From positions 3,684,001 to 3,748,000 of the forward strand of contig JBBBDQ010000310.1 of the NCBI GenBank assembly GCA_037127315.1: 64,000 bases of DNA. Reading direction: 5' to 3'. This DNA is from Ascarosepion bandense (Eukaryota > Mollusca > Cephalopoda > Sepiida > Sepiidae). Shown piece after piece: positions 21,285 through 33,490 of the stretch. The notes under the pieces were generated by a model. That model worked only from the letters and a program-made list of their open reading frames with translations. It did no database searches and was not told where the DNA came from. The translations under genes and the position numbers were made by a program. How positions within the stretch are numbered: the stretch's first letter is position 1; the number at the start of each line of letters is the position of its first letter.

Positions 21285-24175
21285 TGTTTTAACGTTCCCA
21301 TCTGTCCGCACAATTGGCAATGAGGCGAAACCGCTTTATTCCATAACTTCAGATTAGCCAGGCTGGGTAGAGTGTCGTACACGGCATTGATTAAGAATTT
21401 CAACCCCATGTTATAATGCCAAATTTCTGCCCATTTCACTTTTCGGTAGATGATGGACTCCCATTTGGTCCAGGCGCCCTGCTTGCTCATTCTTACCATT
21501 TTAGTTATCCTTGATTCTTCTTCTCCTTTCTGCACTTCTTCTTGCAGCAGAGCATATTTTTCTTTCCCTGCTACTTTGTCGTATCTCATTGAAGGAAAAT
21601 AGCCCAAGTCAGCATGACCTTTTGCTACCGTACCTAATATAGCTTTTGCGCAGAGTCTTTCTTCTGCCATATTTAATTCTTCAGTAGCTTTCCATTTCCT
21701 TCCTGTGTAAACTTCAATGCCTGCCCCAGCCACTTTGGGGTCATTAGAGAAATTATATTGTATGGTAGACCTCACCTTGGCAACTTTATACTCCTCCACC
21801 AGGCTTGTAAATGGTAAATGCAATGCATTGGAGTCTCCATACAAAGCTATACTACACAATGATCTAGGTAAGCCAAGCCATCTACGTAACCTGGCTGTTA
21901 TGCATCTCTCCATAATTTCCACAGTGGAAGTTGTGAAATTATATATGGTTATTGGCCAGAGTAACTTGGGAAGGATTGCGTGTTGATATATCCATGCTTT
22001 GAAACGGCCGGGTAAAGCTGACTTGTCAACCTTGTTTAACCAAATCTCCAAGTTGACTTTAGTTTGGTGTATTGCTACAGATTCTTTTAGGGAGGCGTCA
22101 AATCTCTTCTCTAAACACTTCACCGGGTTTTGTCTGATCGTAGGGATGGGTATGCCTGATAGTTCAAAAAGTTCTTCAGTTAAGATTCCCTTTTTTAACA
22201 CGAATGATCTTGATTTTGAGGCGTTAAAGCTCATTCTTGCCCATGTAATAAGCTTTTCAATTCCTTTTAGCAGCCATCTTGTTCCTATGACAGACGTGGT
22301 TGTTAATGTCATATCGTCCATGTAGGTGCGTATAGGAGGCTGTCTTAGGCCAGAACTTGTGACAGGCCCCCTACACACAGTTTCTGCTGCTTTTATCAGC
22401 ATATTCATTGCCAACGCAAAGAGTGTTGCTGAAATAGTGCATCCAGTTATTATCCCCCTCTCTAGAACGTGCCAATCTGACACTGAGGTATCTGCTACTG
22501 TTCTCAATTTGAAATTGTTATAATAGTCTGAAATGAGCTCGGTAACTTTGTGGGTCATGTGATGAACTAGAGCCACTTTGACTAGTTCATGCGGGATCGA
22601 ACCGTAAGCATTTCTTAGGTCCAACCAAAGGACTGCAATGTTTCCTTAATTTCTTTTTTATTCCTTTAACAACTGCGATATGACTCCTGTGTGTTCAACA
22701 CAACCTTGTATGCCTGGAACCCCTCCTTTCTGAACCGATGTATCAATATAATTGTTTCTAATTAGAAATTTTGATAGACGTTGATTTAGAATACTAAAGA
22801 AGATTTTCCCTTCAACGTTCAGTAGGGAAATGCATCTAAATTGATCAATATTATTGGCTCCATCCTCTTTGGGAATCCACATACCTTCCGAGTGTCGCCA
22901 TTGTTCTGCTATGCGTCCTTGCCTCCAAATTGTTATTATTAACTTCCACAGGATTCGAAGGATTTGGGAGCATCGTTTATAAATGATGTACAGAACTCCG
23001 TTAGGCCCTGATGCTGAGCTAGTTCTCGCTTTTCTCAAAACCTCTTGGATTTCCTTCCATTTTGGATCGCTTAGGTCAAATTCAGATGAGGGTTTATTGG
23101 GCGTAATTAAGAAGGGGTTGTCGGCAAGTTCTTGATGTTTTAGGGGATCACTTACCATGTTTTTAAGGAATGCATTAATTTCTTCCTTGTTACTATTGAG
23201 TTTTCCACTACATTTCTCGCCTAACAGATTTTTCGTAAAACCATATGGGTTAGGAATAAATGCTGCTCTTCTTTTTGCTCTTTCTTTCCTCCTCTTCCTA
23301 TGCCATTTTGCCCTACATATAGACTTTAATTTGCCTCTAATTATTTCCCTAAGTTCTTGAAGCAGTTCTTTTCCTTCAGGAAGAGCAGATTTGTAGGACT
23401 TCTTAAGCATCTTTAGCTCCTGTCTTAATTCTTTGATTTTTATTTCTCTCCGATTTTCTTTCCCAGTGACGCTATTTCTATCTTCTGTGTACCTAAAATG
23501 CTCTGCACCATAAGTGAAAATTATTTTTGACATTGTCTGGAGTCGTCGGTCTGCTGGCCCTTTACTTACAGTGTTAAGAACGTCACAGATGTCCATATCG
23601 AATTCCTGCCAGGCTTGTTTGTCTGCGGCTGCTGGCCATTTTATTTTCTTGTAAAACATCAAGCTCCTTGTTACAAGGGGGACAACATTACTTGCATGGA
23701 GAGACTGGGCTCTGTGGTGAGCTTCCTGGCCCTGCTCCTCCTCCGTCTGACCAGGAGAAATTCCTGTGCGTTGTGTTAGTGTTGTCTCCCCCTGACATTT
23801 CATTCTGACCTGATGAATTCGCAACCCGCATATATTTTTGCAGCTTCTTCCGCATGGGCATCTCAAGCACGTCATCCAAATATTCGTATCATGAGTTGTT
23901 TCCGGGCAAGCCGTTCTGTTAGGAGTCTCATCCTCTCCCCCTCTCAGGAACCCCTTGGGAGTATTGAATCGTGTCGTCGTTTTTAGCGGGGTTCTTGGAT
24001 CTACATGGCGGGATGCTAACCCGACCATGCTTCTTTTGTGGTCTTTCCTCACCGTCAACCTGTCTTTCCAGTAGAATATAACGAGCAATAGATATTGCCG
24101 TTTTGTAGGTGTGATAGTCAAACCTTTTCTCCTAAGAACGTTAGGGTAAAAGAGGAGCTTAAATTTGCATGTCAA
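21227..24175 (-). pseudogene. R2-type ORF: zinc finger and reverse transcriptase
   Basis: One reading frame of about 980 codons broken by two TAA codons (22660-22658 and 22648-22646). An N-terminal C2H2 finger reads CPCGRSCKNICGLRIHQ near 23875-23800. A basic linker follows (RTSSASGPNGVLYIIYKR near 23020), then RT motifs FRCISLLNVEGKIF, QKGGVPGIQGCVEHTG, LWLDLRNAYGSIPHEL (22631-22570), GIITGCTISATLFALAMN and the catalytic YMDD (about 22325). The thumb carries LPGRFKAWIYQHAILPKLLW. The C-terminal knuckle C-x2-C-x7-H-x4-C starts at 21315, with a 1-base loss near 21284 shifting the frame. Target-site choice cannot be read from the sequence. Confidence 0.85.
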
Positions 24176-24435
24176 TTGGTAATTTCATTCTTCATTGGAT
24201 GAGTCTCTTGTCTTTGGCATTCCAAGTACAGTTTCTTGTATTCTTATTTATCAAAGAAAATATTTAAAAAATATTTGTTGCTTGATTTATAATTCCATGT
24301 ATTCATGATTTTACATTGAAAATGGTAAATACCTTTAGGAGTTGATCTTTCTAATTCCATAAGATTTACATTTACCAAAGTTTGTTTTACTAAATCAATT
24401 ATTTGCACTTGTCAAAAATAAACAAATATATAGAT

Positions 24436-24475
24436 GCATGTACGAGGTACTATCCAAAAGTTTTGGGATTTTGAA
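24436..24475 (+). repeat. mariner-like terminal motif (weak)
   Basis: GTACGAGGTACTATCCAAAA followed by GTTTTGGGATT resembles 'GAGG...CCAAAAGTTT' mariner-type ends. No transposase recognised nearby. Confidence 0.3.
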
Positions 24476-24669
24476 CAATTCACAAACTGAATATTGTGTA
24501 CTTTTGTTGGTTCTGATCTATGGTAGGAATGACTGTAAAAACATCCTCCTTCCCAAATTTGTAGACAAAATATGGAAGTTAACGTATCTTTACTGGACAA
24601 GCAGGACTTCCAGCAACATTTAACTAAACTAGTGCAGCGGGAACTAGTGGTGGGGGGTGTTATTCCCAT

Positions 24670-25165
24670 AAGTTGTGGTTAGCATTAGGTCTTTCACCAC
24701 CAACTATAACAACTCAACCTAAGGCTAACTAGGTGAAAATATGTAAGGATAGTCTATTTCAGGTGAAGACTGGTGGGGATCCTTAAGAGATAGCATTAGC
24801 TAGGTAGGCTCTGGAGCATGAGTCTAGCAAGCGCTACCATGGTCAAGTAGTTAAGCATAGGTTAAACAAGATATCTAACAAAGGTAACAAATTGCAGAAG
24901 GAAGAGATCTGTTAAGGTGGCAATCAATTCACTTGGAAGGTCAATATCCCAAAGGAGTGTACTCTGAGGTCAACTGAAGAGATATGTGAGGCATTTCAGC
25001 AGCCAGTTTACCAAGGAGTCTGGTCTCTGTGATGACAAGTTTTACAGCTATTTAGTTGACTTTCCTCAGCTTTTGTTGATTTAAGTGGCTAGCTGTGAGG
25101 GTGATATCACAGAGGGTGAAGTTCACTTGGCATTGAAGAGAGTTGTAGTGGTCAGTGTGAGTTAT
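24670..25165 (+). pseudogene. LINE (Tx1/L1-like, tentative) endonuclease-RT linker fragment
   Basis: Broken plus-strand frames read RSTEEICEAFQQ (near 24970) and then, after a shift, FTKESGLCDDKFYSYLVDFP and CEGDITEGEVHLALKRV (25090-25147). This is the start of the RT region in a common invertebrate LINE family ('...EVRDALKQVG..KSPG.DGLPYE...'). The RT core that should follow is absent, so the piece is truncated at its 3' side. The fragment at 31965-32220 may be the C-terminus of a related LINE. Confidence 0.6.
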
Positions 25166-26469
25166 TGTTTACGAGAAATTACACCATCCAATCAAGATTA
25201 TAACTACATAAATCATTTGTATACAACTGGGAAGTATAGTTTATATAAATGCCAAAAGATGCTCACATAAGTGTAAAATCTGCCCGCAGCGCACACCATA
25301 AATGACATATGAATATATATTATAGCTTGTCAAATTCTGCTGCTTTGGTCCTAACCACTTGGCTTGTTAGCTACAATCCCTGCAACATACGTATCTTTTA
25401 GATCTTGCTGAATGATCAGGGCTTCTAAAATGATAACAATATCAAAACGACTCAGTAAACAATGATGATTCGAAATAAAAAAATTTATCTATCGCAAAGG
25501 ATCTATGATTTCGAATGCACGTAGAAAATGATGAGTAGCAATAAAAATTTTGTTGAATAATTGTTTTATGCTTATTTTTTCAGAGAAATTCTTAATGGCC
25601 ATAAATAATCAGAAAATTTCTTACCAAGTGTTACCCTAGAGTGTGGGGGGTTAAAAAGTAAGCGATAACTGAATATAGCGTGCAATTTTACTGCTATGCT
25701 TTGTGAGAAATTTCATTTGAGAGATCACCAAAGAAATTGTCAAGAAGACAACGTCGAAGGAAATGGTAGGCACAAGATATTACGGTACTTTTAATAATCA
25801 CATTTCTTTCTTTATATATATATATGTATAATGTGTGTGTGCATGTGTGTGTGTGTGTGTGAGAGAGACAGAGATAGAGAGAGAATATAGAATATAAAAT
25901 AAATAAGCATTAGAAGGCGTTAAATAAGATATTTAATGTCAGATTGGTAATTTTTTTTTTTCATTTTAATATTTTTTGCATGATATATTTTGAAAAATTG
26001 ACCTCATTTCAACCATTGAAAGTCATTATATATGTGTATATGGGTATGGCTCTGTTTTGTGCCTATATATTTACATATATATTTACATTTATATGTACAG
26101 ATGCATGCACCTATACTTATCTATACATTGATATATACATATATAGAGAGAGATACACACATATACACATATAAGTGCACAATATAATTTTCCTTTCAGA
26201 TATAGATTTTTTAAACTTTTGTTTCCAGTTCATATTCAAAAAAGTGTTCCGAGTTTATTTGTCCAATATTTTATACAAATTTTTTTTGTAAAAATAATAA
26301 TCCCTTTCAATTTATTCCTACAGAAAAAAATGTAAAGAAAACAAATTTCAGATAACAGCAGCAATATTACATTATTATTTATATTGGATAACATAATTTC
26401 ATAAGCTTGATCCATCGTGTGAAGATAACCGTTTTATTTAATCCCCAGTTAGATTTCATAGGAGCACAT
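25166..26469. other. AT-rich intron with compound microsatellites
   Basis: Holds (TA)n/(TG)n/(GA)n near 25815-25885 and a TA/CA-rich patch near 26075-26175. No coding signal. Confidence 0.6.
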
Positions 26470-26990
26470 ATTGTCTATCTGGCTCTGTACTGAATTTTGC
26501 TGTACAGTCGGGTCAATAATCTAAGGTTATAGTTGCCATCACGATGACGGTGACCTCCGAAATTTCCAGCCCTTGTGGTCTGGTGGAGAGTAAGGATTGT
26601 GTCCGAGATCTTGATGAGTAAATGCTTCTTTTTGTGCGCGTTCAACACCAGCCAGTTGTTGTGGCCCTTCAGCCAATGACTATGTCTGCTATAGAATGCT
26701 ACGGACAACTGAAAGACGTGATAAAGTAGTCCTTGGCGTTGCACAGAAACAATTTGCCCCGGCGCTTGGCCGTGCTCTTTGTTGCATTCCATATGATCAC
26801 TTCATGTGGCATCACATTCTGCACATTGGTACAGATTCCCACCATCAAGATGAGTTTGTTGAGATCTTGCGTCTTCGCAGTAGCAAACAGTTTGGATGAG
26901 GCTATTGTCATAGAGAATGTCATCATTGGAAAAGGCATAGAACAGGGACTGGAATCAAGTCATCACCTCCCTGAACATGTTTATTAAAGC
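26470..26990. other. GC-richer island, possible decayed coding sequence
   Basis: By eye this 520-bp segment is richer in G and C than its flanks, and all frames carry long ORFs: 26733-26987 (+), 26696-26899 (+), 26699-26938 (-) and 26475-26792 (-). The minus pair could be one frame-shifted protein. I do not recognise any of the translations. It may be a processed pseudogene or part of an unknown mobile element. No poly(A) tract is seen at either end. Confidence 0.4.
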
Positions 26991-27141
26991 AACGTCCAAA
27001 GGCCATTTTGATCATTTTAATTCTAACAAATTTCTATTTTTGTCTTCTCGTTTTTGTTTTGTTTCTGCATATACAACAGTCAGTATACATGTATACGTAA
27101 TATACTTACACCATGTTAACTTTATATAACAAAACATTTGT

Positions 27142-27181
<40 letters not shown>

Positions 27182-27371
27182 GATGTTCTTATTTGAATTG
27201 GCGTATATATATGTGCATACATATTTCTATCTCAGAATGTTACGCACAAGATTAATGCATATGACTTCTCATTTTATCTTACTTGTTAAAGTTCGCTAAA
27301 TAGGCAGCTAAGTTTTGGCAGTTGTTTTTTCTTTTTCTTTACTTACAAGTTTCATTGGCGTATCTGTTTTC

Positions 27372-27420
<49 letters not shown>

Positions 27421-28439
27421 AATTTATTTTTTATGTTGAATTTCTCTCCTATTTTCTGTTTTAGTGGGGTTTTGTGCTTATGTAGCATTAATAATTTTCA
27501 AATCTGCTAATGAAATGCTGTTTTGCTGTTTTTGATGTCTCATTCGTGCCCAGATGACAATTTTGATTGAAAATCACCTGAACTGAGACCGAACGAAAAA
27601 TATTTTGAATATTGATCCACATGACCTGAAAAATAAAGCAAAAATATAATTATAAAATTTATAATGGATGATAAGAAAATTTAATAAATTATGTCCAAGA
27701 TGAAGGCGAGTTCAGCTTGAGAAAAATAAATAAAACAAGAAACTAAAATCTAATATTAGAAATTGGTTCAGAAAACAAAGTTTGATTAGAGACTTCTTTA
27801 AGTTTCACACAAGGATTTCCTAACCGTCATATTTTGTACTCGCTATATTTTGACATTTGTATTTCTATATGATGCTTTCATTTCAGTATGGTAATCAAAA
27901 ATAGCAGAAGTACTACATTTTTAAGTACAGAAATAAAATACTTTACTCAATCTGTTCTTTACCTCATCTCCTCTCTTTTGTTGAGGATTGCAAATCTGCC
28001 CTCTTAACAATTTGGATCACACTGTAGTATCTGTTGATATTTGTTTGACTCGTCTACTAGACATAAACCCCTATTCACAAGATTTATTTCTGCTACAAGT
28101 GTACTGAATGGGATTCATCCCATGCAATTTTTTCATCAGCCCATTTGAGTGAAATTTATCTTCTTCGTTTTGAGAATTGTGCAAGAGAGGTTCTTGTGTA
28201 AAAGTCGGCATCGATACTCTTGTGCCATCTTGGAAATATCAGGTAAAACTGTATTCTTCTCTTTGGTTCTTGTTTTTAAGAATTTTGGCCAACCTCTGAT
28301 CTTTTTAACTATCTGCCTATTAGTCTTCTACCTCTTTTTTGACAAAGTACTACAAGCTATAATCAATTTTTAAGCATTTCACCTTTGTTTTTTAGATCAA
28401 CTATTAATGTTAACGGTTATAGCTTAACTGTGTCTATCA
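26991..28439. other. AT-rich intron with two microsatellites
   Basis: Contains (TA)n at 27147-27178 and (TA)n(TG)n at 27374-27416. No supported genes. Confidence 0.6.
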
Positions 28440-29115
28440 ATTTTTAAATAAAAATAGTGAAGCTTGGGCTTTAGATATCTTGGAGGCGTTTGACAAGGTT
28501 TGGCATGTCGGTCTTCTGCCAAAGTTAAAGGACTTTGATATTTCTGGACGAATTTTTTATTTGATTCAATCGTTTTAATCACAGAATAAAAGTTGTCATA
28601 GGTCTTGAGTTGGCATCTCGGCTTAAGTCACTTTCACCTTCGCAGTAACGTAGCATCCCTATGCTTTTTTTTTTTATAAATATTTCCATGGTAAATTTTC
28701 TTTGGTATATTAGACTTTATGAATTTAATCAAAGCATTAGATTGGCAGCTAGGTCTCATTCTCTTACATATGAAATTACTAGATGTAACCAGAAGTTTTA
28801 TAATAAAAGTTTATTTTCTGTCTTCTTGTTTTTAAATCAAGTTTGATGTTCAAAAATTTAAATGCAATGTCAATTGCAATCTTCTATTGCCATAATACCT
28901 CTTCTTGTATTGTCCTCACTTTTTCTCAAATTCGTTCACAGTGTGTCTTTGGGTGAAAAGAAAAATCAAGGGATATCCTTATCTACAATTTTAAGTAAAA
29001 CGAGATGCTGCTTGGAAGATGAATCTACAGTTTCCTGGCACAATATATTCGGTGACTCAGTAAAAAAAAGCCAGTTTTTGTTTAGCATCAATATCTTGGG
29101 GTTTTGATATCCCAC
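28440..29115 (+). pseudogene. Jockey/CR1-like LINE (family J) RT fragment
   Basis: Near 28455-28560 broken frames read ALDI-AFDKVWHVGLLPKL, the RT block with the first catalytic Asp (usually 'ALDISKAFDKVWH'). Near 28705-28820 RLYEFNQSIRLAARSHSLTY and RCNQKFYNKS match the C-terminus of the better copy at 53960-54738. Most of the RT core between the two is deleted. The same family recurs on minus at 44100-46060 and 56650-56900. Confidence 0.7.
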
Positions 29116-29293
29116 ACTTTTTTTACGGGGTACTAACTCACTGTTTTTTTTTAATTTTTTTTTTTTACTATTAATGTGTGTGTAAAATAATGTTAAACTA
29201 CAGTTTAATCTTCAAAGCTTTCATATAATTTCACAACACAAGAATGTATTTACGAAATGGCTGCTGAGTACCATATCTGAATCCTAGTGTTAA

Positions 29294-29320
29294 TATATAT
29301 ATATATATATATATATATAA
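29294..29320. repeat. (TA)n microsatellite
   Basis: Perfect TA array within the eroded LINE region. Confidence 0.9.
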
Positions 29321-29479
29321 TCGTGTAAAGTTTATAGAAAAGTGTTATAATTGCAAGCTTACAAATATGTTTATTTCCTGCAGAAAATTACATGCAATGT
29401 TAATAGTTAATCTACTGTCCTCCTGATTACTCTTTTCTCTTTCCGAAGAAAACAGAAATATTAATGTTTCTGTTCCTAG

Positions 29480-29550
29480 CTCTTCTATACCAAGTAACCC
29501 CTTGTGTCTTAGTGGATTTACTGCCTTCCATGGTGTGAAACCGATTAAAG

Positions 29551-29599
<49 letters not shown>
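29480..29599 (+). repeat. LINE family J 3' end running into (TA)n(TG)n
   Basis: CCCCTTGTGTCTTAGTGG... TGCCTTCCATGGTGTGAAAC... GATTAAAG matches the LINE family J 3' terminus seen at 34221, 53685 and 54865. Here the tail passes into (TA)n(TG)n (29551-29599) rather than poly(A). Confidence 0.6.
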
Positions 29600-29601
<2 letters not shown>

Positions 29602-30474
29602 ACTGGTGAGATATTTTATAGATTATTTCTTTTATGGATTATTTCTATACATAATTATTATGTAGTTGCTACTATATGACAAGAATGTATCTTTTCATTA
29701 ATTAGAGAAGAAATTAATGTTTTTGTTGTCATCTAAATAGGATCAAAATACGACTATGAAAATAATCATGTAGGATATCATTAGAGCTTTGCTGATAATG
29801 AAAAAATGAAAGAAAGTGTATATCCTTTTTAAAGAAGGTCCTTACCTTGTAATGTGTATTTTGCATATAATGGACATGGTTTTGTGCTGTAATATTGGTT
29901 TCCAACAGCCAGGTTGATAGTTTAAAATACTCAGGTGGTTGAATAGATATTTTTTTTATCTTGCGAAGCGCAAATTCCAAATCATCAAACACCAGGATGC
30001 ATTCTAAAATAGAATAAATTCAAATGGCAGAAATATTTTATCTTTTTGAAAGTTATAATATAGGTGTATATGTATATGAGAGAGGAAGAGAGAAGAGATA
30101 TTTCAGATATGTCCACACAAACCTCAAATGAAATGCATTTTTACCAGTGACAATGTATTTTATCTTTAAGAAAATCAATCTTTATTCTGCTAAAACCTAC
30201 ATAATTTATATCTGTGTTCGTGTTTGCTTTTTTCTTGATTTTAAAAGTTCAGCAACAATAATTACAAATAAAATTCATAATATAATCTTAACTAAACAGA
30301 TCTCTGGCCTTAATCTTGGAATGAAGGATTATTAAGGTTCTGATGAAAAACCGCATATATATCAGACTTAAACCGTTTATTGAATTCAAAGATTGCCTGT
30401 GAATTTTCAAATGGCGCCGCAATCCAATTACAGCGATGTAGAATCTGCAACAGTGCAATCAGTTCTTGTTATCA
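29600..30474. other. AT-rich intron without recognisable gene
   Basis: The minus ORF at 29729-29992 lacks recognisable motifs. Confidence 0.5.
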
Positions 30475-30906
30475 TTACTTCTTAATCTGTGGTGTTGTTT
30501 TCCTGCAACTGATGTATTTTTTAAACAGACCCTCCTCATAATTACAGTGATTTAATAAACTATGCCACATCAGTGTAAGTAATTTCTCACTCATTTTGTT
30601 TGATCTTACGATACTGAAGCTTGGTTGAGATGGTATTTCTATATTGCTTTTTGGTAAATCATTGTGACTTTTGCCATTTGTAAACTCGGCATCCAACAGG
30701 CATCTTGGTTTGAAGCATGCACATCCATACAAATAACGTCTTACTACTGAAAGATTTGATCCTAGTGTGGTATCAGATAAAGAATCAAGATGTAGAAGTT
30801 TCCAATTTCTTAATTCGTATCCTCAGAAAAGTAAAGTACCATTGTATCTTTCATCTTTGTCGATAGGCACACTTTGTAATCTGGTTTGCTTTGCAAGTTC
30901 GAACAT
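30475..30906 (-). pseudogene. unrecognised protein-coding remnant (144 codons, one TGA)
   Basis: From an ATG at 30906 the minus frame reads MFELAKQTRLQSVPIDKDER, meets one TGA, then runs open through LRNWKLLHLDSLSD, VVRRYLYGCACFKPRCLLD, IEIPSQPSFSIVRSNKMSEK and LLNHCNYEEGLFKKYIS to TAA at 30477-30475. The composition is balanced and Cys/Trp-containing, unlike the low-complexity ORFs around it. No family is recognised. It could be a retrocopy of a host gene or a fragment of an unfamiliar transposon. No splice sites or poly(A) are seen. Confidence 0.45.
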
Positions 30907-31019
30907 CAATTTCTCTATCTTAAGTGCTTTTTATCACTCGACATTCGCATATTAGGTATCAGCTATAGTAATCGATATTTGGTACAGGTTTAAGGATCGC
31001 TATATAGTTTATTCAAGGC

Positions 31020-31145
31020 AATATCATGTCAGGCAGTTTTGCAACCTCAGAGAAGTGATGGTGCATCGCCTTAACACCAGATTTGCCCTGGACAAGAAGC
31101 GCATAGTCATCAACGAAAAGGGTTTTCTGTCTTGATATTGAAATG
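31020..31145 (-). pseudogene. LINE reverse transcriptase FADD-box fragment
   Basis: The minus frame reads TLFVDDYALLVQGKSGVKAM then HHHFSEVAKLPDM. This fits the catalytic 'LFADD.AL.....' box and following helix of LINE RTs. Only about 40 codons survive. Confidence 0.5.
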
Positions 31146-31694
31146 TATTTCTAAAATCCATGTACACATACTTATGCCAATGTTTGCATCAAATTTTTAA
31201 CTGCCAATCATGACATTTTAGCTATGAAAAGACAATAGTTTTACATATGTGGCATTTGCTAGGAGTAGATAGTATCAGATTGTGTTTACTGTCGCATCAT
31301 CATACGACAAACACAAAGGTTTATTTACTGTTCGAATTTTATCGGAATAATAATCAAGTTGTTTTAGTAAACAGATAAAAATGTAAGTTAATTGTTATGT
31401 CATTTCATGTATGTTAAAGATATTTTCATAATATTTTTTGAATTTGAAATAATATATAATTACATGTAAATATAATGTAGATTATAATTTTGCAATAAAT
31501 CATGCTTTCGATATACCATCTATTGATATTTATTATTTTTTTAAATATGTATAATAGTTTGTTTAATACTGCTTTTCACTAATCATATACACACATAAGA
31601 ATAGATATTGAATATGTTTGTATATCTGACTCTACATCATAAGTCATTTTGTTCTTTTTTTTTTCTTCGGTTAAGGAATTTGAGAAAATAGTTC

Positions 31695-31752
<58 letters not shown>

Positions 31753-31964
31753 TATCATTCACTTTCTTGATTCAATTGAGAAATATGACTATTTCATCGT
31801 ATGAAGTAGGAAACCTGATACGTAAGTACATTTGTACTTAACAATATATAAGTTTTATAACATATTATAAGATACCAAAGATATCAGAGGAATTCAAAAG
31901 TAATTGTCAATATAATGAGAGACAGAAATATAAAAATTGAAAGAAAACAAGAGATTAAATGTGG
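31146..31964. other. AT-rich intron with (TA)n(CA)n at 31698-31752
   Basis: No gene recognised. The microsatellite is a perfect TA array followed by CA repeats. Confidence 0.65.
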
Positions 31965-32220
31965 CTTTTGATGACACGACAAACATGGACAACCTTTCTT
32001 TTGATGAAACAGCAGTGCACACCTTCTATAACTGTCATCTGGTGTGCCCTTGCTGGGTCCATGTTGGCAAGTGGACAGCCTTTATCACTCCTGAACATTG
32101 ATCTCTCATATGCGTGTGAATAGGGTTGGCTTTGATTTTCTTTTTTAAGTCAATTTATCACAACAGGGTGGTTTCCTGTGAATCCTTCTCTGGTTAAATA
32201 GACTCTCTTTGTGTACCTAG
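31965..32220 (+). pseudogene. LINE C-terminal fragment
   Basis: The frame DETAVHTFYNCHLVCPCWVH then VGKWTAF resembles the C-terminal 'E...HAF..CP.V.PLW..VG.WT' block that ends several invertebrate LINE RT proteins (the C-x-H-x-C knuckle region). A further 400 bp may be its 3' UTR. The family is uncertain; possibly that of the 24.7-25.2 kb fragment. Confidence 0.5.
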
Positions 32221-33069
32221 TTAATATGAGTGAGTGTTGTTCCTAGCTTGTTCCCAGCATTCTCTTTTATGATCTATGTTCAGATTCACAACCTCCCCAG
32301 TTTGTTTTTGGCTCTTTTTTTATCTTGACTGGGCCAATTTTGATTTTCCTATTCCATTATTTATTTTTTATCTTTTCCCTCTCATTAGTGATTTCATTTG
32401 GTGGAATACAGCAGCCACCCTTATTTTTTGAGGGGTGGATGGATCTTACTAAAATTAGTTCATTTTATTTTGAATGTGTTGTCATATTTTAGATTGTCTT
32501 GGGTTATTCGTCCCCTCCCTCTCTCATCTTCATATCGTTATATTTTTAAATATTTTTATAAAATATTGTATACAAAATAAAAATTTGATGTCATGGGTTT
32601 TGTTCTCCCTTTTTAGTTATTACAGTATATGGAGGATTGGGAGATGATGGACGAGTTTTTTTGGTGAATGAACAAATTTTGATGAGTAATTGGGTTGTGA
32701 ATCTAATTGGTTAAGTATAGGATAGAAAGTGATGACCAGTCTCAACCCACTTCTTCGGCCATCTGCCAAAATTATTGTAACAATTCAATAATAAATATTC
32801 GTACTTCTGTTATTTTTTGTCTTGAAGTCAGAACACTGCAAACATTTGTTTATATCCCATTTGTGTGTTAACACCATTTTTATTTTGAGAAACTTTTTAC
32901 CTAATTACTGTTGCATTGTCTACTTTTGTCTTGCATATGTTGTTTGCTTTGTATTATTTTTGCCCTGTTCTTTTCTTTCTTTTCTTATAATCTGGTTGAT
33001 TTAGAGTGAATATAAAGTGTACCTAGCTACTGAAGCAAATGTAGTGCCTTTTAATAGTTTATGACACAG
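32221..33069. other. AT-rich intron, possibly LINE 3' UTR
   Basis: Pyrimidine-rich patches and the segment ending AATAAATATTCGTACTTCTG (about 32791-32810) look retroelement-derived, but no boundary can be set. Confidence 0.35.
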
Positions 33070-33490
33070 ACATCCTTGCAGAGATTTGTCAAGATGCATG
33101 GAGGAAAACGAGGTGATACATTGGACTCCCTCAGGTACATCAAGTATCTAGGGTATGCTGCAACATCAATGAAAGACTGCCTTCAACTGAACTGTCAGCT
33201 TTGTTCCACATTCTCTGTCTATCTTTAAGCTAGGATTTGAAAGACTTTAGAGCATTGCATCTGGGGTTGGGAAAAGAGAAATAATAATTTAATTTTTACC
33301 TATCTTGATCCTGCTCCTAAGAAACTACTAAAGTTTGTGCATTGTAAGTGCAAGATTTTGACCAAGAATCCTTACAGCACAAAGATATGCTCTAGCTAGA
33401 AACATGGTCTTGTGTGCATAACTGCATTCAGTGATTGTAGGGGCACCAATTGCGACAATTTTAGTCTGACTCTACAAGAAGAGGATAAAT
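33070..33490 (+). pseudogene. Cys-rich transposon-associated protein fragment, copy 1
   Basis: In shifting frames it reads KMHGGKRGDTLDSLRYIKYL (33091-33150), LPSTELSALFHILC, then PAPKKLLKFVHCKCK (33312-33356), and after further decay STKIC, KHGLVCIT and DCRGTNCDN. The order matches a protein family widespread as repeats in invertebrate genomes: 'LDSLRY...LPPTS...HSLRVY...PAPE.LLKV..C.CKTDC....CTCRKHGL.C...C..CRG..C.N'. Its biochemical role is not known to me. The Cys spacing resembles CXC-type domains. Confidence 0.6.

Larger units (their letters stand above)
20390..24178 (-). mobile_element. R2-superfamily non-LTR retrotransposon (nearly intact)
   Basis: A minus-strand LINE with the order zinc finger, RT, CCHC knuckle and restriction-like endonuclease, which is the architecture of the R2/NeSL/Hero group. 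Coding runs from 24175 to a final stop at 20696-20694, followed by about 300 bp that may be 3' UTR; its limit is uncertain. Only two nearby in-frame stops and two or three frameshifts break it, so it is probably a fairly recent insertion. It sits antisense in the large catulin intron and is clearly less AT-rich than its surroundings. Confidence 0.85.

Noticed and set aside
21717..22523. Plus-strand ORFs opposite the R2-type element
   Set aside because: Antisense to the RT thumb and palm region; no independent coding evidence.
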